Below, one piece after another: positions 61,499 through 64,000 of a stretch of 64,000 nt of DNA. Position numbers and translations under genes: made by a program. The number at the start of each line of letters is the position of its first letter. Within the stretch, counting starts at the first letter, position 1. The stretch covers positions 62,001-126,000 of the forward strand of contig NZ_JAAWWL010000001.1 of NCBI RefSeq assembly GCF_012272815.1. The letters are read 5' to 3'. The notes under the pieces were generated by a model. The model ran no database searches. It was given only the letters and a program-made list of their open reading frames with translations, and was not told the DNA's origin. The stretch is from Croceivirga thetidis (lineage in GTDB: Bacteria; Bacteroidota; Bacteroidia; Flavobacteriales; Flavobacteriaceae).

Positions 61499-61639
61499 CC
61501 CAAATATGGTAATTATTTTGCAGAAAAAGCCACTTTATACCACTTTGTTAATAAATTTTCCACTAGAATTTCTAAAAAACAGTTTGATTGGAAGCACATC
61601 GCGCTGAAAAACAGCAGTTACATTCATTAGTGAATTACC

Positions 61640-61647
61640 TATATTTG
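61640..61647 (+). promoter_or_regulatory. -7 promoter box of the alpha/beta hydrolase gene (TATATTTG)
   Basis: TATATTTG matches TAnnTTTG and lies 24 bases before the ATG at 61672, divergent from mraZ. It supports the short start, since the longer frame from 61588 runs through the box. Confidence 0.6.
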
Positions 61648-61671
61648 CGCTTCGATTTCGAACCAGACCAA

Positions 61672-62436
61672 ATGGAGGACCAAATCATTAAAGAGGGTAA
61701 ATTCCGATACATTGAGCATGGAGAGGGCACGCCCATAATCATCCTTCACGGTTTGATGGGCGGACTGAGCAATTTTCATGGGGTAACCGACCATTTTCCG
61801 GCCAAGGGCTACAAGGTTTTGGTACCTGAACTGCCCATCTATGACATGCCCATGTTAAAGACCACGGTAAAGAATTTTGCCCAATTTTTAGAAGAATTTA
61901 TTGACCACAAAGGGTTTGATGAAGTCATTCTTTTGGGGAATTCACTCGGAGGTCATATTGGTCTGTTACATACCAAAATGTTTCCTGAAAAGGTTAAGGC
62001 ATTGGTCATTACCGGCAGTTCTGGTCTCTACGAAAGTGCCATGGGCGACGGATACCCAAAACGCGGGGACTACGAATTCATCAAAAAGAAGGCCGAAGAC
62101 GTTTTTTACGACCCTAAAGTGGCCACCAAAGAAATAGTCGACGAGGTTTTTGCCACGGTCAATGACCGTATGAAATTGGTCAAGACTTTGGCCATTGCCA
62201 AAAGCGCCATACGTCATAACATGTCGAAAGACCTGCCTAAAATGAACACGCCAACCTGCATTATTTGGGGCAAGCAAGACAGTGTAACCCCACCTAATGT
62301 GGCCGAAGAGTTTCACGAACTCTTACCCGATTCCGATTTATTTTGGATTGACAAATGCGGTCATGCTCCCATGATGGAGCATCCTGATGAATTCAATCAG
62401 GTATTGGACGCTTGGTTGGAGCAACGCGGTTTTTAG
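61672..62436 (+). CDS. Alpha/beta hydrolase
   Basis: This 254-residue alpha/beta-fold hydrolase has oxyanion region ILHGLMGGLSN, nucleophile elbow LLGNSLGGHIGLL with Ser, a late Asp in WGKQDSVTPP and catalytic His in CGHAPMMEHPDEF. It resembles esterases or C-C hydrolases; the substrate cannot be told. It is divergent from the dcw cluster. The ATG at 61672 is chosen because the promoter box lies inside the longer frame. Confidence 0.9.
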   Translation: MEDQIIKEGKFRYIEHGEGTPIIILHGLMGGLSNFHGVTDHFPAKGYKVLVPELPIYDMPMLKTTVKNFAQFLEEFIDHKGFDEVILLGNSLGGHIGLLHTKMFPEKVKALVITGSSGLYESAMGDGYPKRGDYEFIKKKAEDVFYDPKVATKEIVDEVFATVNDRMKLVKTLAIAKSAIRHNMSKDLPKMNTPTCIIWGKQDSVTPPNVAEEFHELLPDSDLFWIDKCGHAPMMEHPDEFNQVLDAWLEQRGF

Positions 62437-62488
62437 ATTAGGGTAAACGACCTATACTTCAATACTATTTTTCAGACCTTAAGAACGC

Positions 62489-62496
62489 TATCTTTG
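62489..62496 (+). promoter_or_regulatory. -7 promoter box of engB (TATCTTTG)
   Basis: TATCTTTG is an exact match to TAnnTTTG, 50 bases before the engB ATG. Confidence 0.6.
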
Positions 62497-62546
62497 TTTT
62501 AGGAAATTGTTTTGCGACATACGTTCAATCTGTAGTACAGCAACCA

Positions 62547-63149
62547 ATGAAAATAACCTCTGCCGAATTTGTAATGAGCAATAGCGATGTGGCCAAGTGC
62601 CCCAACGAACCCTTGCCCGAATACGCCTTTATAGGTCGTTCAAATGTGGGGAAGTCTTCGCTCATCAATATGTTGGTCGACAATAAGAATCTGGCCAAAA
62701 CATCGGGCAGACCAGGTAAGACCCAACTCATCAACCATTTTAAAATCAACAAAAATTGGTTTTTGGTCGATTTGCCCGGTTACGGTTACGCGAGGGTTTC
62801 CAAAAAAGAAAAGAAAACCTTTCAGAAGTACATTACCCAATATTTTTTAAAACGCAAACAATTGGTCTGTGGTTTTGTGTTGGTTGATATACGCCATACC
62901 CCACAACCTGTAGATTTAGAATTTATGGAATGGTTGGGAACCAATGGTATACCGTTTGCCATTATTTTCACCAAAGCGGACAAGCTTAAATCTGAAGAAA
63001 TTGAGCAGCATGTTTCGAAGTATCTGCAAATTTTGTTGGAAGGAGCTTGGGAAGAAGCTCCACCCCATTTTGTGACCTCATCGACCAAGCACATGGGCCG
63101 CGATGCACTCTTAAACTACATCGGTCAAATCAACGCCGAAGTCACCTAA
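62547..63149 (+). CDS. engB: Ribosome biogenesis GTP-binding protein EngB/YsxC
   Basis: This 200-residue small GTPase aids 50S subunit assembly. G1 is FIGRSNVGKSSLINML, G3 is DLPGYGYARVS, G4 is TKADKL and G5 is near VTSSTKHMG. Length and motif spacing fit the YihA/YsxC/EngB family. The promoter box 50 bases upstream leaves a short leader. An AraC-family gene follows after nine bases and may be co-transcribed. Confidence 0.96.
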   Translation: MKITSAEFVMSNSDVAKCPNEPLPEYAFIGRSNVGKSSLINMLVDNKNLAKTSGRPGKTQLINHFKINKNWFLVDLPGYGYARVSKKEKKTFQKYITQYFLKRKQLVCGFVLVDIRHTPQPVDLEFMEWLGTNGIPFAIIFTKADKLKSEEIEQHVSKYLQILLEGAWEEAPPHFVTSSTKHMGRDALLNYIGQINAEVT

Positions 63150-63158
63150 TGGTCACCC

Positions 63159-64000
63159 ATGGATGCTGTAAAAACCTACCGTAACATCAACCGTTCAGAT
63201 GCCAATGCAAGTTTTGGCATTTCGCGAATGGAAGACATTTTTGAAAACCGGAAGGGAGCTCCCGATGCGCCACATCGCCATGATTTCTATACCGTTCTAT
63301 TTGTAAAATCGGCCAAAGGTCAGCACCGCATTGACTTCAACTCCTATGCACTGGATAAAAATCAGGTCTATTTTATAAGTCCAGGGCAAGTACATCAATT
63401 GATTGAAGATGAACAATCCATAGGCTATTCCCTAGTGTTTTCAGAAGAATTTTTAGTCTTAAACCAAATCTCGGTTTCGTTTATCGAAGATATCAACCTC
63501 TTTCAAGACAGTGGTGCCAACCCACCGCTTTCTGTTGATGACACCTCATCTCAGGCCTTGGCAACATTGACCGAACAAATGCTAATCCAATTCAGCAGCA
63601 GCCACAAATACAAGTTTGAAGCCCTTGGCGCTTTATTGAAACTGTTTTTGATTCAATGCCACTCCCTTTGTTCGTTGAACGAATTGGATGTGCAGACCCA
63701 AGAAACAGGTGCTAACCTCGTGCGTAATTTTAAAAAATTGGTACATACCAAATACAAAGAATGGCACCATGCCAATAGCTATGCAGAAGCATTGCATATT
63801 ACCCCAGACCATTTGAACCGGGTCATCAAATCATTGACGGGCAAGACCACGAAAGAGCATTTGCAGAGTAGGATCACTACGGCTGCAAAACGACTTTTGT
63901 ACTTCAGTGAATTGTCGAACAAAGAAATCGCCTTTGAACTAGGGTTTTCAGAGCCCGCAAATTTCAGTGCATTTTTTAAAAAATGTACCGGGATTTCACC
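63159..64000 (+). CDS. AraC family transcriptional regulator (partial, cut by window end)
   Basis: The frame is open from the ATG at 63159 to the window end, at least 280 residues. The N-terminus is a cupin-type sensor (APHRHDFYTVLF, FISPGQVHQLI). The C-terminus has an AraC HTH pair: YAEALHITPDHLNRVIKSLT and SNKEIAFELGFSEPANFSAF, with FKKCTGISP at the edge. Only a few residues seem to be missing. It probably responds to a small molecule; the target genes lie beyond the window. It starts nine bases after engB. Confidence 0.9.
   Translation, partial: MDAVKTYRNINRSDANASFGISRMEDIFENRKGAPDAPHRHDFYTVLFVKSAKGQHRIDFNSYALDKNQVYFISPGQVHQLIEDEQSIGYSLVFSEEFLVLNQISVSFIEDINLFQDSGANPPLSVDDTSSQALATLTEQMLIQFSSSHKYKFEALGALLKLFLIQCHSLCSLNELDVQTQETGANLVRNFKKLVHTKYKEWHHANSYAEALHITPDHLNRVIKSLTGKTTKEHLQSRITTAAKRLLYFSELSNKEIAFELGFSEPANFSAFFKKCTGIS

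Noticed and set aside
61474-61600. MraZ-type TGGG repeat operator upstream of mraZ
   Set aside because: Only one TGGG is seen on the minus strand; the repeat arrangement needed is missing.
1-64000. CRISPR arrays, insertion sequences, prophage or integrase genes
   Set aside because: None seen: no regular direct repeats, transposase or integrase motifs, or att-like duplications.

Overview
The window looks like a chromosome segment of a marine-type member of the Flavobacteriia (Bacteroidota), AT-rich and densely packed. Signs of this are a short primary sigma factor without region 1.1, -7 promoter boxes of the Bacteroidota form TAnnTTTG (ubiE, tamL, fbaA, rpsO, rpe, engB), almost no Shine-Dalgarno sequences, a PorT-type type IX secretion protein, TonB-dependent uptake with Na+/solute symporters, and a division/cell-wall (dcw) cluster without murF or ddl. 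I cannot name the genus from sequence alone. No transposase, integrase, CRISPR array or rRNA is visible; one tRNA gene, tRNA-Arg(UCG), is present.

Layout. 1-140: end of a class I/II aminotransferase. 173-1336: GH5 endoglucanase-like lipoprotein. 1441-3460: two-gene trans-3-hydroxy-L-proline pathway (dehydratase plus reductase). 3519-6358: trkA-trkH potassium uptake. 6530-13330: housekeeping genes (ubiE, porT, an rRNA/tRNA methyltransferase, a TamL/Omp85 lipoprotein, fbaA, accD). 13416-18224: a lipoprotein of unknown function, rpsO, pnp and sigA. 18446-22985: a secreted dehydrogenase/cytochrome c lipoprotein with a 3-keto-glycoside hydrolase-like (DUF1080) lipoprotein, then rpe and a YpdA-like reductase. 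23050-24550: one unknown protein and one flavodoxin-fold protein.

24786-28914 is a compact cell-envelope module. An ECF sigma factor, a probable anti-sigma protein and a Spy/CpxP-like protein are divergent from EF-hand, YHYH lipoprotein, MORN-repeat, SCO1-like lipoprotein and second EF-hand genes. 28918-40319 is a catabolic locus around a LacI regulator. One arm has a TonB receptor, a GH63 mannosyl/glucosylglycerate hydrolase-like enzyme, an acetyltransferase, a symporter and glycerate kinase; the other has an SsuD-like sulfonate monooxygenase and a sugar-type symporter. The chemistry suggests use of glycosylglycerates, such as the red-algal solute digeneaside, and possibly a sulfonated sugar. 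40407-44924 is an accessory stretch: exported PfpI-like and DinB-like proteins that share an upstream motif, an outer-membrane barrel protein, an M20 peptidase and a membrane LytTR regulator.

45402-61473 is the dcw cluster on the minus strand, read mraZ-rsmH-ftsL-ftsI-murE-mraY-murD-ftsW-murG-murC-ftsQ-ftsA-ftsZ, then a YqeY-like gene. Most junctions overlap or touch, and a strong terminator follows ftsZ. The window ends with an alpha/beta hydrolase, the ribosome-assembly GTPase EngB and an AraC-family regulator cut by the window edge.

The features most worth checking are the glycosylglycerate/sulfonate locus with its tandem LacI operators, the ECF/YHYH/SCO envelope module, AccD lacking all four zinc-ribbon cysteines, the 18-bp motif at identical spacing before two neighbouring genes, and two palindromic elements in the dcw region.
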